A stretch of DNA of 64,000 bases, taken from NCBI GenBank assembly GCA_933228895.1, contig OW121846.1:111183054-111247053 (forward strand), given 5' to 3'. The position numbers and the translations under genes were made by a program. Positions 21,220-31,400 of the stretch are shown here, in pieces (position 1 is the first letter of the stretch; each line of letters begins with the position of its first letter). The notes below the pieces were generated by a model. It made no database searches, was not told where the DNA came from, and was given only the letters and a program-made list of their open reading frames with translations. Source of the stretch: Platycnemis pennipes. Taxonomy: Eukaryota; Arthropoda; Insecta; Odonata; Platycnemididae.

Positions 21220-22110
21220 AGTTTTCTAAGTTGTTGATCATTTTGTATCAATGCTATTCATAGCAAAGTCTGGTTGTAATGTAACCTTGTTCCCGAACGT
21301 CAGCATGATAATGTTTAACTCTAAGAAAGGGTGGCGATGTGTTTTCTCACGAACTAAATGAAAGTGTTGAATGATATTGGAGTTTTTGTTTATTTTACTC
21401 CAAATATGCAGGATTTGGTTTATTTTGTCCTAATATGCAAGATTAATAATAATAATACGTACGTTAAATTCCACAATAACCATACCCAATGTCCTCTTAT
21501 ACTTAACGAGAAAAAATCAATATTTCCTCCGGTAAAATAAAAATTGTCTGGAAAACCTGGAAATCTCGGGGAATTTTCAAATGCCGAGCTGCCGGACATC
21601 CTGATTAGGATATTCTTCTCTTCAATAATGGATGTTTTACTAACCTAAAGAAATTGGTGGGGAAACTCATTGAAAGATTGCCCTTGGCCTTCCATGTGAA
21701 GAAGGGAATTTCATGCCTGGATCCTAAAAAGCGCAAGTTATTGATCATTTTGTTTCAATGCTATTCATAGCGAAGTCTGGTTGTAATGTAACCTTCTTTC
21801 TGAGCGCCAGAATAATAATGTTTAACTCTAAGAAGGTGATATAAGTTCTCACTAACTAAATGAATGTGTTGTATGACGTTGGATTTTTTGTTTATTTTCC
21901 GCCAAATATGCAGGATTTGGTTTATTTTGCCCAAAATGCAAGATTAGCTATAATACTCACTTTCATTCACACAAAAAGCATATCCAACGTTCTCATATAC
22001 TTAACGAGAAAAAAATCTATATTTCCTCTGGAAAAATAAAACTTATGTCTGGAAAACCTGGAAATCTCAGGGAATTTTCAAATGCCCCGCTGCTGGACAC
22101 TGCGTAGTGC
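21220..22110. repeat. Direct duplication of a ~375 bp repeat with transposon-like ends
   Basis: Bases 21220-21597 recur at 21735-22107 in the same order (TTGATCATTTTGT.TCAATG, then GGTTTATTTTG). Each ends GGAAAACCTGGAAATCTC, then GGACA. These ends resemble the termini of the element at 5319-8177 (GTGGACACCCTG), so both are probably fragments of that family. The 137 bp between them shows nothing recognisable. Confidence 0.7.
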
Positions 22111-22640
22111 TTAATGGTCATTTTGACCATTTTTGAATTTCTAATTGTCATCTTTCTCTTCACATTGCATGAAAATTGTTGATCAACTCTTACGAATTTA
22201 GGTCTCCGTCCACTCTCCAAAAATTTTAATCCTTGGCTGCTTAATTTAAGAAATATTTATTGATATACCTAAAAGTGCCAGAGTGGTTACTTTGACCAGT
22301 TTTATGCATTTTTATCTTATAATTTTGGCCCTTTCATGAATTTTTTTTTGCAATTTTAGGTAGTAGTAACATGAAGGGGTTGAGTACACAACTGATTTCG
22401 TGCGTGTTTTCTTAGAATTTACTTATTTCATTACAGTTACACAGTCTTTAATCCGGCACAGTCGATACCAAAGTGATGCTGGATTAGGGTTTTTGCTGGA
22501 CTGATGGGTCTTGCATGGAAACTGGTCTATTTTTGACGTCCGGGATGTTTTTAATGAAATGAGTAAATTATTTATGACAAAATATATTCATTTGCCATAT
22601 ACTGAACATAATTTCACTAAGAGTACTTAGAATAATCAGA
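22110..22640. other. Mostly featureless; possible pogo-type terminus at 22440-22535
   Basis: The only signal is CAGTCTTTAATCCGGCACAG near 22441 with an inverted TGCTGGATTA some 30 bp later, reminiscent of pogo/Tigger-type termini. No partner end was found. Confidence 0.3.
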
Positions 22641-22675
22641 AAGAAATGATTATTTTAACTTACCAAGTTATTATT

Positions 22676-23376
22676 ATTATTAAAAAGTCAAATATAGTTC
22701 CCATCTACAAGAAAGGGTCTCAAGACTGTGTTGAGTCCTATCGACCAGTTAGCTTGACATGCATTGTGTGCAAAATCATGGAACAATTGATCGCGGATTA
22801 TATTAAGGAAGTATTGAAAGAAAAGAACTGGTTATGGGTAGGACAACATGGTTTTCGCAAAGGCTACTCTGTGAAAGTCAATTAGCGTCTCTTTATCAGG
22901 ACCTAGCAGAGGGGATAGATAGTGGTAATCAAATCGATGGGGTTTTGATTAACTTCTCTAAAGAATTTGACAGGGTAAAACACGACGGTCTAATGAAAAA
23001 GATAGGCCTGTTAGGCATAGATGGGAGAGTAGTGATTTGGATTAATTCTTTTACTTCAGGAAGGTCACAAAGGGTTAAGGTCGGTGATAGTTACTCAGAG
23101 AATTCTATGCCACTTCAGGTGTGCCGCAAGGAAGTGTGCTGGGACCTCTATTATTCATAATCTATTTGATCGATATTGATGGAAATGTTAAGACCTATTA
23201 GGATGTTTTCTGACGATTGTATTATTTATAGAAAGATGGAAAAAGTCGAAGATGGCGATATCCTACAAACCGACCTAAATAATTTGGAGAAATGGGCAGA
23301 GGAAAACGGTATGGCAATAAACGCAAGTAAGACAAAACTCATCAGATTTAGGAAAGGAAGGCAGTCTGATCACTAA
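22676..23376 (+). pseudogene. CR1-like LINE reverse transcriptase fragment
   Basis: Three overlapping frames read in order NIVPIYKKGSQDCVESYRPV, then VLINFSKEFDRVKHDGLMKK (motif A region), then MFSDDCIIYRKM (the YADD motif, here FSDD) and GMAINASKTKLIRF. These follow the block order of CR1/jockey-type reverse transcriptases. Frameshifts fall near 22865 and 23115. The 5' end lies just after a TTA microsatellite at 22668-22681; the C-terminal part after 23376 is missing. The active copy would reverse-transcribe its own RNA at a nicked target. Confidence 0.8.
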
Positions 23377-23525
23377 GTGTTTATTTAAGTAGATCTTTGC
23401 TATTTTCGTGGAGAAACTACCCAGAACTCAACACGAGGTGGCTACTATCGAGCTCCACCCGTGCCCCCGTCCCCCACAACCACACTTCCACGGGGCAGGT
23501 TTGTAGGTTGCAGGCAGGCTGGCTA

Positions 23526-23800
23526 TCACTCGTTCTTATTATACATTACATTGTGCTTTATTTTCAAATTTTGGTTGAAGTTTTCGGTCTTTGATGCATT
23601 ATCATGCCCATCCATTCCTGCTTTCTGGACTGCACACGCATTTTGTGACCTCTTCCTCTTTTTCCTCTTCAATAGCTTTCGTGCTGAATGTTTTCCGTTA
23701 TATAACTCTTCCAGATATTCTTTCCATCTCTTCACTTTTTCTTCGTTTTCAAACAAAAGTTCCCTATTTTTGTCCCATATAGCATTGCATCCTCTGCATC
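23526..23800 (-). pseudogene. RTE-like LINE fragment (linker region)
   Basis: The minus-strand frame reads NAIWDKNRELLFENEEKVKR and KEYLEELYNGKHSA. This aligns with the MKGYLEELY segment of the longer RTE copy at 31.4-33.5 kb, just upstream of the reverse transcriptase. About 80 codons survive. It directly abuts a Penelope-like fragment on the other strand. Confidence 0.65.
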
Positions 23801-23804
23801 TGCA

Positions 23805-24482
23805 TCAAGAGCTCAAGACGGATCCTACGGTTAAAATCCAGAAGCAGACGAATGCCATCTTATACCAGTCCTTGTCCCTCTGGAGGAACGCCGACGACTC
23901 CTTGAGCCTGCGCCGAAACCTCCTCTCTTGTACGGACTACCCAAAGTACACAAAGAAGGATTCCCGCTTCGACCCATCGTCAGTGCTGTTGCCTCACCCA
24001 CTCACAATCTAACAAGATATCTTGCCAAGCAACTGCAACCATTTTCTGGGAGAACGCCTACCTACGTACGAAACTCCGCCCATTTCATCGAGTTGATCAG
24101 AGAAGTGAGAATCTGCGACAGTGACTTACTCGTCAGTTTCGACGTGGAGTCTCTATTCACCAACATTCCCATAGGAGAGTCCGTCGAAATCACCAAGTCT
24201 CTCGTCGCTGAAGGACTGGCAGAAGACATCCCGAAAATGGTAGAGTTCTGACTTATGAACTCCTACTTTGTGTGGAACGGAACTTTTTACGGGCAACAGA
24301 AAGGAGCAGCCATGGGTTCACCATTATCACCCGTCATGGCCAACCTTATTATGGAGAAACTCGAGGCCCTGCGGACACATGACAAACCTCCAAAAAATGT
24401 CTTGAGATATGTCGATGACAACTTAGTCGTCTGGCCGCACGGAAAGTCCGAAGTTTGGGAGAGAGAACACTACAAGGGATAA
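23805..24482 (+). pseudogene. Penelope-like element reverse transcriptase fragment
   Basis: The first frame has ELKTDPTVKIQKQTNAI. After a shift near 23925 it continues YGLPKVHKEGFPLRPIVSAV, SFDVESLFTNIPI and, past a stop at 24249, GAAMGSPLSPVMANLIMEKL and LRYVDDNLVVWPHG. This order, with YVDD and the YGLPKVHK block, is characteristic of Penelope-like elements rather than LINEs. The C-terminal GIY-YIG nuclease usual for this group is missing. From 24483 to 24646 nothing is recognisable. Confidence 0.9.
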
Positions 24483-24646
24483 ACTTCATAAAGGGAGAAA
24501 ATTGCAGAGGCAGCCGAAAGCTTCAACTGTTTTATTTGTGAGTGTCCCGCTTTTTATGTTTTTACTCCAACACAGAAACGTACAACTTAACATCAAAGGT
24601 AAATCATGGGAGTAACTTTAGGTAGCCATGAAGGTAAACCTGAATA

Positions 24647-27400
24647 ATAATAATAATAATAATAATAAAAGGTCTTTATTGGGGCGAGATTGAGACAAAA
24701 CTGTCCCTTCTGCCATCTAACCCCTCGTCAAAATAAATATATAAAAGAAATAGTGGTCAATACTTAAAAACAATTACAATCCGATGTTAAAAAAAAAAAT
24801 AAGTAAAGAATACACTTATAGGAATCAAATAATGATAAATTAACACAAAAGAAATATACATACACAATATATCAATATTACATATCTAATAGTGTGTGAG
24901 AGAATTTACAATGTGGGAAAAACGTGAGGATTATTATGCTTACATCCTTTACGCAAAAACCCACTGCAGGAAAACACCCACACAAGAAGGGGGGTGTGAA
25001 AAACCTGCGAAATCCTACTGACAGTAAAGCTAGTGTTTAAGAATAACTCAAATATAATAGCATGTACATAGGAAAATAAGTATATTATAATGAAATTCAA
25101 GAAAAGACAAATACAAAAGGTAGGGAGAAAAAAAATAGAAAAAAAAAGGTAAAAGGGAATTAAGGAAAAATTAATAAACAAAAACAAACATCAACATGGT
25201 GTTAAATGTGTGCCGTTTATCTTGCCATCCGTGTTCTAATCTATCATGTGTATTGAGAGAGTGCCCGTGACTTGTGATACTCATGTGCCCGTCTGCTGAA
25301 CTTTAAGAAGTGTTTTGTGTAGCGCCCTTTTAAAAGATGGAAGTGATGGAGAGTTTCTTAAGGATAAGGGAAGTTTATTCCATTCACGACATGCAGTGAC
25401 AATGAATGATTTATTGAAGATAGTAGTCCGGTGGAGAGGTATTACCAGCTTATGATTTCCTCGCGTATTGGATTCATGGACATTTTTTAGCTTCTTGAAT
25501 TCTTCAAAGAGGTAAGAAGGCGTTTTAGTATTCAGAATTTGGTAAAGAAGAGAGAGAGTGTGAAGTTGTCGTCTGTGACTAAGTTTTAACCAAGATAGTT
25601 CATTTATGTATTGGGTGATGTGATCTGATACCTGTAGATTGAAAATGAACCTGATGCATGCATTCAGAGAGCGTTGAAGTTTTAGTGACAATTCTTGTGA
25701 TAGATCTTGATAAACTGTATCGGCGTAGTCAAAGTGCGGTAATATTAACGCCGAAACCAGCTGTGCCTTAAGAGATGTGGGGATCACATGTTTCAATCTG
25801 AGAAGGGGAAATAATGATTTATTGACGGTTTTACAGATATTATTTACATGGTACGACCATGATAGGTTTTCATCTACTAATATCCCCAAATTTCTAACTG
25901 CCTCGCAATAAGGAATTGGATCACCATTTATTCGTAAGGGCGGAAGCTCAGATTTTTTAATTGATGCAAGAATTCTCGGATATCCAATTATGATGGCTTG
26001 TGATTTGTCAGGATTAATTGTTAAGAAGTTGGCTTTGCTCCAGTTATTAATTTCTACAAGATCATTATTGATGTTTTCCAAATTATTACGTAAGTTGTCA
26101 ACAGTTGAGTTTAGATATATTTGAAAATCGTCGGCGTAAAGATGGTGTTTGCAGTTTCTGAGTGATAATGGACAGTCGTTAATATAAAGAGAGAATAAAA
26201 GAGGTCCGAGGATAGAGCCTTGAGGTACTCCTCGAGATACATCGGCCCACAAGGAGCAAGAGTCATTTGAGATAACTTTCTGTTTCCGGTGGGATAGGTA
26301 TGATCTAATCCAATTCACTACAGAGGAAGAAAAGCCCATACCCCTCATTTTTGCTCTAAGGATATCTCTATCTATTGAATCAAAGGCTTTGCTGAAATCA
26401 AGAAGTACAAGCACTGATAATTCTTTCTTGTCCATTGATCTTCTAAAGTCGTCAGTAATTTTCACAAGAGCTGAGGTAGTGCTGTGTCCATGTCGGAAAC
26501 CAGATTGAAATTGATCAAGAATATTATTGACTCTTATAAAATCTGTAATTTGTTCGTAAATTAGTTTTTCAAATGCTTTTGATAGGACCGGTAGAAATGA
26601 AATTGGACGAAATTCTTTCTCTTGAGAAGAACTTGTCTTTTTAGGGATTGGTTTGATCAAAGCACCCTTCCACTGACTGGGAAATTGTTCTTGAGAAATT
26701 GATGAGTTGAAAATATTGGTGATATATGGCAAGAGGAAAGGGAGTAATTTTTTAATGAATTCTATTGGGATTCCATCAGCGCCCCTGGCCTTGGACTTGA
26801 TTCGATTAAACGAGGCAAAGACTTGCATCTGGCTCACTAGGGAAAATTTGAATTGTTTTCTGCTGTTTGTCAATGAGTTGGTTTTGGAATTGTACATATG
26901 AATGGTTTTATCCTTGATATCCTTTGCTATAAGATTCGTTGGCTGAGAAAATTTGTTATTTAAAGAGTTAAGACAGACGTTAGGCGGAATTGTAGAGTTT
27001 TTAGTTTTACCAATACCAACTGAATGAAGCTTATTCCATAGAGTGGCTGGAGAGTTTTTGACGGCTGTGGCAGAGAGAAAAAATTTAATTTTTGAATTTC
27101 TTATGAGTTGCTTCGTTTTATTGCGGAGGAATTTGTATCTGCTGAAAGCACTAGCATTACTGAATTTTTTAAAATTTCTATAGGCTAAATCACGCGCCGC
27201 CATTGATTGCCGAATTTCATTATTTAACCAAGGTGCTTTAGGCTTTGAAATGCGGATCTTTTTTTCAGGTGCAAATTTGTCTAAGAGGTAGATCATCAAT
27301 GTATTCATAATTTCCACTTTGTCGTCTACTTTAATAATGGCTACCATCGTGAACAAAATAGGTTGTGCTTTGTTATAATGGAAATTCAGCATTCAAATTA
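24647..27400 (-). mobile_element. 5'-truncated jockey/CR1-type LINE with (ATT)n tail
   Basis: The element reads on the minus strand from about 27350-27400 to an ATT microsatellite at 24647-24668, with AATAAA just before the tail. It holds a single uninterrupted reverse transcriptase frame (25281-27392) and about 610 bp of 3' untranslated sequence. The endonuclease half is missing, so it is a 5'-truncated insertion. An unbroken frame suggests it is younger than the other LINE copies here. Confidence 0.85.
25281..27392 (-). CDS. LINE reverse transcriptase, 703 codons, endonuclease missing
   Basis: The frame opens at the ATG at 27392, directly after an in-frame TGA. The linker PWLNNEIRQSMAARDLAYR (residues 54-72) is the kind that follows the endonuclease in jockey-type LINEs. 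The reverse transcriptase spans about 245-480, with FRPISFLPVLSKAFEKLI (261-278), motif A LDFSKAFD (331-338), GVPQGSILGPLLF (388-400) and YADD (419-422), all intact. The C-terminal part has the usual RSLNACIRFIFNL and REWNKLPLSLRNSPS. The first 15-20 residues probably come from flanking DNA. It may be active in principle but lacks a nicking domain, promoter and start of its own. Confidence 0.9.
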   Translation of the reverse strand: MLNFHYNKAQPILFTMVAIIKVDDKVEIMNTLMIYLLDKFAPEKKIRISKPKAPWLNNEIRQSMAARDLAYRNFKKFSNASAFSRYKFLRNKTKQLIRNSKIKFFLSATAVKNSPATLWNKLHSVGIGKTKNSTIPPNVCLNSLNNKFSQPTNLIAKDIKDKTIHMYNSKTNSLTNSRKQFKFSLVSQMQVFASFNRIKSKARGADGIPIEFIKKLLPFLLPYITNIFNSSISQEQFPSQWKGALIKPIPKKTSSSQEKEFRPISFLPVLSKAFEKLIYEQITDFIRVNNILDQFQSGFRHGHSTTSALVKITDDFRRSMDKKELSVLVLLDFSKAFDSIDRDILRAKMRGMGFSSSVVNWIRSYLSHRKQKVISNDSCSLWADVSRGVPQGSILGPLLFSLYINDCPLSLRNCKHHLYADDFQIYLNSTVDNLRNNLENINNDLVEINNWSKANFLTINPDKSQAIIIGYPRILASIKKSELPPLRINGDPIPYCEAVRNLGILVDENLSWSYHVNNICKTVNKSLFPLLRLKHVIPTSLKAQLVSALILPHFDYADTVYQDLSQELSLKLQRSLNACIRFIFNLQVSDHITQYINELSWLKLSHRRQLHTLSLLYQILNTKTPSYLFEEFKKLKNVHESNTRGNHKLVIPLHRTTIFNKSFIVTACREWNKLPLSLRNSPSLPSFKRALHKTLLKVQQTGT

Positions 27401-27407
27401 ACAGTAC

Positions 27408-27905
27408 ACATATGAATAACATTACCTATAGTACCAAAAAATCGTCCTCTAAACTTTCATTAGTAAACAACCAAGATCGTATATTTTTCATTGTTGAATT
27501 CAGGGTTTTTGAATCAAGACATGGAACAGGCAATAAATTATACACTTTAGGTCATATGTACAAGAAACATCGTTTGAATAACGTCAGGTTCGGTTTGGGT
27601 AGGGCAATACGTGTTTTAGGTAGGGTAACGAGAAGGATTGTGCAATAATAACCCAGTATTACCACTTCTTATGTAAAAACGACGCAATACCTTATAAATA
27701 AATAGATGTCTTAGGGGAAGCAACTCTAGACAGCAAAATAGGGGAAACGAACTTTAAAAGCGACTCTTGTTTGAGATAACTCTAACAATTCTTTTTTGTA
27801 GTACAGGAGTGGATCTTATAGAGTTTTGATAAACTCCACCCCAACAGAATACACCGTAGCTTAGTCTTGAGTTAAGAAGGGCGTTATATAATAACGCCCT
27901 TGCTT
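27408..27905 (-). pseudogene. C-terminal fragment of a second jockey-type LINE
   Basis: The minus strand reads LLNSRLSYGVFCWGGVYQNS and LQKRIVRVISN. After a shift it continues LELLPLRHLFIYKVLRRFY and later LFKRCFLYI and PKVYNLLP. These are the blocks downstream of the reverse transcriptase in jockey-type LINEs, and differ in sequence from the neighbouring 703-codon LINE. It ends where that LINE begins, so the younger LINE probably inserted next to or into its 3' region. Confidence 0.75.
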
Positions 27906-27949
27906 AATTAAGTAAAAATTAATTAAAATGAACGCCCTTATAATAACGA

Positions 27950-28112
27950 TAAGTCTTTCGTTTAGAATAGGGCAATGCCGACGCCGGGTTTCTCGCCGCC
28001 CTTACTCCATTTCCTGAAAATTCCTACCTATATCCTACCTAATCTGACCCCCTACCTTAAATGGGCAAATGACCTTGGCTGTTTTCTTCCTCTCCCGAAT
28101 AACTACAACCAC
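27950..28112 (+). mobile_element. SINE fragment (3' half)
   Basis: The stretch AATGCCGACGCCGGGTTTCT at 27973 and its surroundings match the 3' half of the complete SINE at 59477-59811 on the opposite strand. The tRNA-like head is missing, so it is 5'-truncated. Confidence 0.75.
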
Positions 28113-28969
28113 TACGGTATTTATTGGGCAGCCCGAGATACCGCCCTTCAGTTCGTAATACTCCTCTATTCTGACGATTGTGTCATCAACTTTTAAATTT
28201 TACCGCAACTCGGTGTGGCGCTTGTCAACTCAGTCTGAGAGTGCTGCCACTGCTCGCCCTGAATACAAACGCCTCTTCCGTTGAGCGAAAGCGGTAGTGG
28301 GCCATTCAAAAGGGATTGATGATACCTCTATTGTTTAGGGTAAACTTTTGGTAAACTTGATCGAAAACTTTATTTATGTATCGTAAAAATCCGGTAAATA
28401 TTAATCCCATTGTAAAACAAGATTAGATTCATGCATAATAATTTTACAAAGGAAGATAATTGCGGCTTCGTCGGCAATTCGACTCCCGACTTCACGCAAT
28501 GGCAATCATGCTACTTTATTGACCTTGGCATTAACTGTCTAGTTTGCATTTTAAGAAGTAAACACGCAAGAAATTAATTGATTTTGAAATGACGTATGAC
28601 CTATCTATATATGGAATATGCTTTCATTTGTTTATTGTAGTTGCCTGGTCTTCATGGAGTTATCAAGGGCCAGAAACCTGGCTCTTGAAGAATGGAAATG
28701 TTGCCAGAAAAAGTTAAATCTTTCATCAACCTTTGCAGTAAATTATATTGGATTGCGATTAAACGTAGAGGACGGGATATAAAAATAGCTTATTACTCGG
28801 GTGGATGAGACTTGAGTTCCTGATCAGTAATATTATGTAGCTCAAGCATAAGTTAGCTCATCTTTTAGCTGCTCATGTTCTAAAACATGTGCTCCCGCAG
28901 ATTATCCTTCTCTGAATTCCTCATATTTTATGCCTTATTACAAATATCAAGTGCTGACATGAGGTGAAT
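28113..28969. other. No recognisable feature
   Basis: A+T-rich sequence with no long frames or repeats matched elsewhere in the window. Confidence 0.5.
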
Positions 28970-29025
28970 AGTTATATATCTACAGTTACATAGCAATCCA
29001 CCGCAGAGGTGTTTGGTAGGGAAAG
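28970..29025 (-). repeat. Diverged CR1-like LINE 3' tail
   Basis: The forward sequence ATCTACAGTTACATAGCAAT, then CACC and GGTGTTTGGTAGGG, loosely matches the 3' terminal segment shared by five better copies (such as 45345). The element's sense strand is minus. This is the weakest of six. Confidence 0.4.
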
Positions 29026-31400
29026 GCACCACACTAGGCATACAGTAACGACTCACTTGAGTGACTTGTCACTGAGGGAATATTTTACTGGATCCGTTAA
29101 CAGGAAGATGGGACCGGAATCTATGCTCATTTGTGTTACTAGGATAGAGATATCAATGTCTGTTGAAGGATATTTACGGAGGGCGATGAAGAGAAACGCG
29201 GTGATCGCATTTACCTTCTCCGAAGGGTAGGGGACTAGGGATCCATGGTGCATTCTGTGTGACAAACGCCGATGCGCCGATCTTGAAGTGCTCTCCACGC
29301 GAAATGAAGGAGAATGTAGTAGAAAACTTGACCATTGACTGAACTTCATCTGAGGCTGATGGAAAGTCAGAATTTTAGCCACCGCACAAACCGAGTATTC
29401 GTCTGTAGGTATACCTTATTTTAACCGTTCAAAATTCAAAACCCTTGGCGAAATCGAGCTAAAAGTATGAGGACACTTTTATATCGATTGTAAAGGGATT
29501 TTTTTGAAGGGATTTGACAAATAATTGTCAATATAGGATATCTTTATGTATATTACCAAAGGATGAGGATATCTTTATGTAGATTAAGCCGCCCAGGTCC
29601 CTGTGTCACGCGCCAGCTTGACTGTAAATTCGAATCCCGCCTTGGGCATAGGCATTGTGTGCCTTAGAATTGAAGAGTTTTGGTTAGATGGAGCGATATA
29701 ACCTTAGCCATCGGAGCACAATATAAACTTATTTTACTATTACTCCCTTTTGATGTAAATAAATCACCGATTAACCATTTACGTTGAAAGATCCTGGGAA
29801 TGCTGCCATTTGGGGAGAAACTGAATGAAACAACACCATACATGTATGAAAAATTAGCATCCCATTACGGTTACACTTGATACATTAATTTTGAGAAAAA
29901 AATCCTTCAATCATAAATGAAATTTTTTTGACAATGACATATCAAACAAAAATTCACTTTTTCAACTGTAGAAGTTGTTTATTTTAATTAATAAGATTCA
30001 TCTTTTTATATTATTTGGTCAATTTTAAAGTGAAATAAGCTGAAAAACATTCAAGTAAACGGCCTCACAATTCAGAAAATCCAGAAAATCTCCTGGCTCA
30101 TCTGCTTTACTTTGTAAAACAGTTCCATTAGAATTATCATATATTCACTAGTATTTTTGTGTCGAAACTAACTCAAGGGACATTCTCATTCTCTATTTAA
30201 TAAACGAGTCAATCTCAAAAACACTCAATTTAGACTTGGAGAAGAAAACAACTTAGAACTATGTTTTAATTTTATTGGCTTAGTGAAATAATTGTTAACA
30301 ACTAGTTTTCATAAATGATCTTACACGGAAAGTCGAATAATCAGCAACTATGGCTAGAGAGAATGGATTTGAGTCTAACATAGCTGTAAAGGCCCTGAAG
30401 TTGAGTATGAATATTCGTGATTATCTGAAGGAATTTTGGCATCCGATTCGAGCGCTAGCCATACGGCCTGCTATGCTCTATAGTCGAGGGTCGGGGCTCG
30501 TCTACCATCTTCGGGGTGAGCGGCCTGCGCGCGTGGCTCCTCCATTGCGAAGCCAAGGACGTTATTCTGGGGGGTGGGCGCCTGAAGAGTCCGTACTACA
30601 CAGAGCGCAGGTCTGGAAAAGTTCATTGATTGGTTGAGTGAGCACCTCCCCAAGGCTCTTGGCTCCGTGTTCCAGCGGAGTAACATATATCGGGAAATAA
30701 ATTCTGAAAAGGAAGACGAGAATTGATCGGGCAAAATTCGGCCGTGGAAACGAATACTACGTCATCAAGGATCAATCATCTCATGGGAGCCATCAAAGTA
30801 CGGCGCAACAACATGTACCTAATATTGGTGCTGTCGCATATCACGGTGTAGTATTACGGCGCGAAATACTCAATAGGGCTCGAAAATAAATAAAAACCCT
30901 TCCAGAGTTTCTGTATTTCTTCCTGTCACCTAGTTGCTAATCTTTTTCCTCACTTCAATGCGTGAAATAAGGGCGCTACTGTAAGACGTCAGGTCTATGA
31001 TTTTCCCAAGGTTATTCACTGTTCTTCACAAAGAAACGAATAGAAAGGCAGGCAGTAATTTCCCGTGTAAGTCCGGGAAAAATAACTTCTTTTAATTACC
31101 ATGCGGTAACTTTCTGGGAAGAAATATCAATAATAGCAGCCAGTACAGCACAATCACCTCTGTTCGCAGAAAGGTTTTTGATTGCAACGCCTCTATCCAT
31201 TCGACTCATGTGCTGAGAACTGAGGCCACTATCCAAATCATTACTTACCAAAATATAATGAAGAGTAAGACACAAATGAAAGGAATCTTTATTCAGAGAA
31301 AACTATTTACGCGATCCAATATAAATGCTGTTATCTGCCTCCTTCGAAGTCTTAAAAGTCACCACCATTTTTACCGTATTTGATTTTATATAATTCTGTT
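29026..31400. other. Mostly featureless; possible SINE head near 29590 and GC-rich patch near 30.5 kb
   Basis: A B-box-like AAATTCGAATCCC lies at 29627-29639 with a loosely tRNA-like segment before it. Bases 30440-30720 are GC-richer with short frames on both strands that I do not recognise. Nothing else stands out. Confidence 0.35.
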
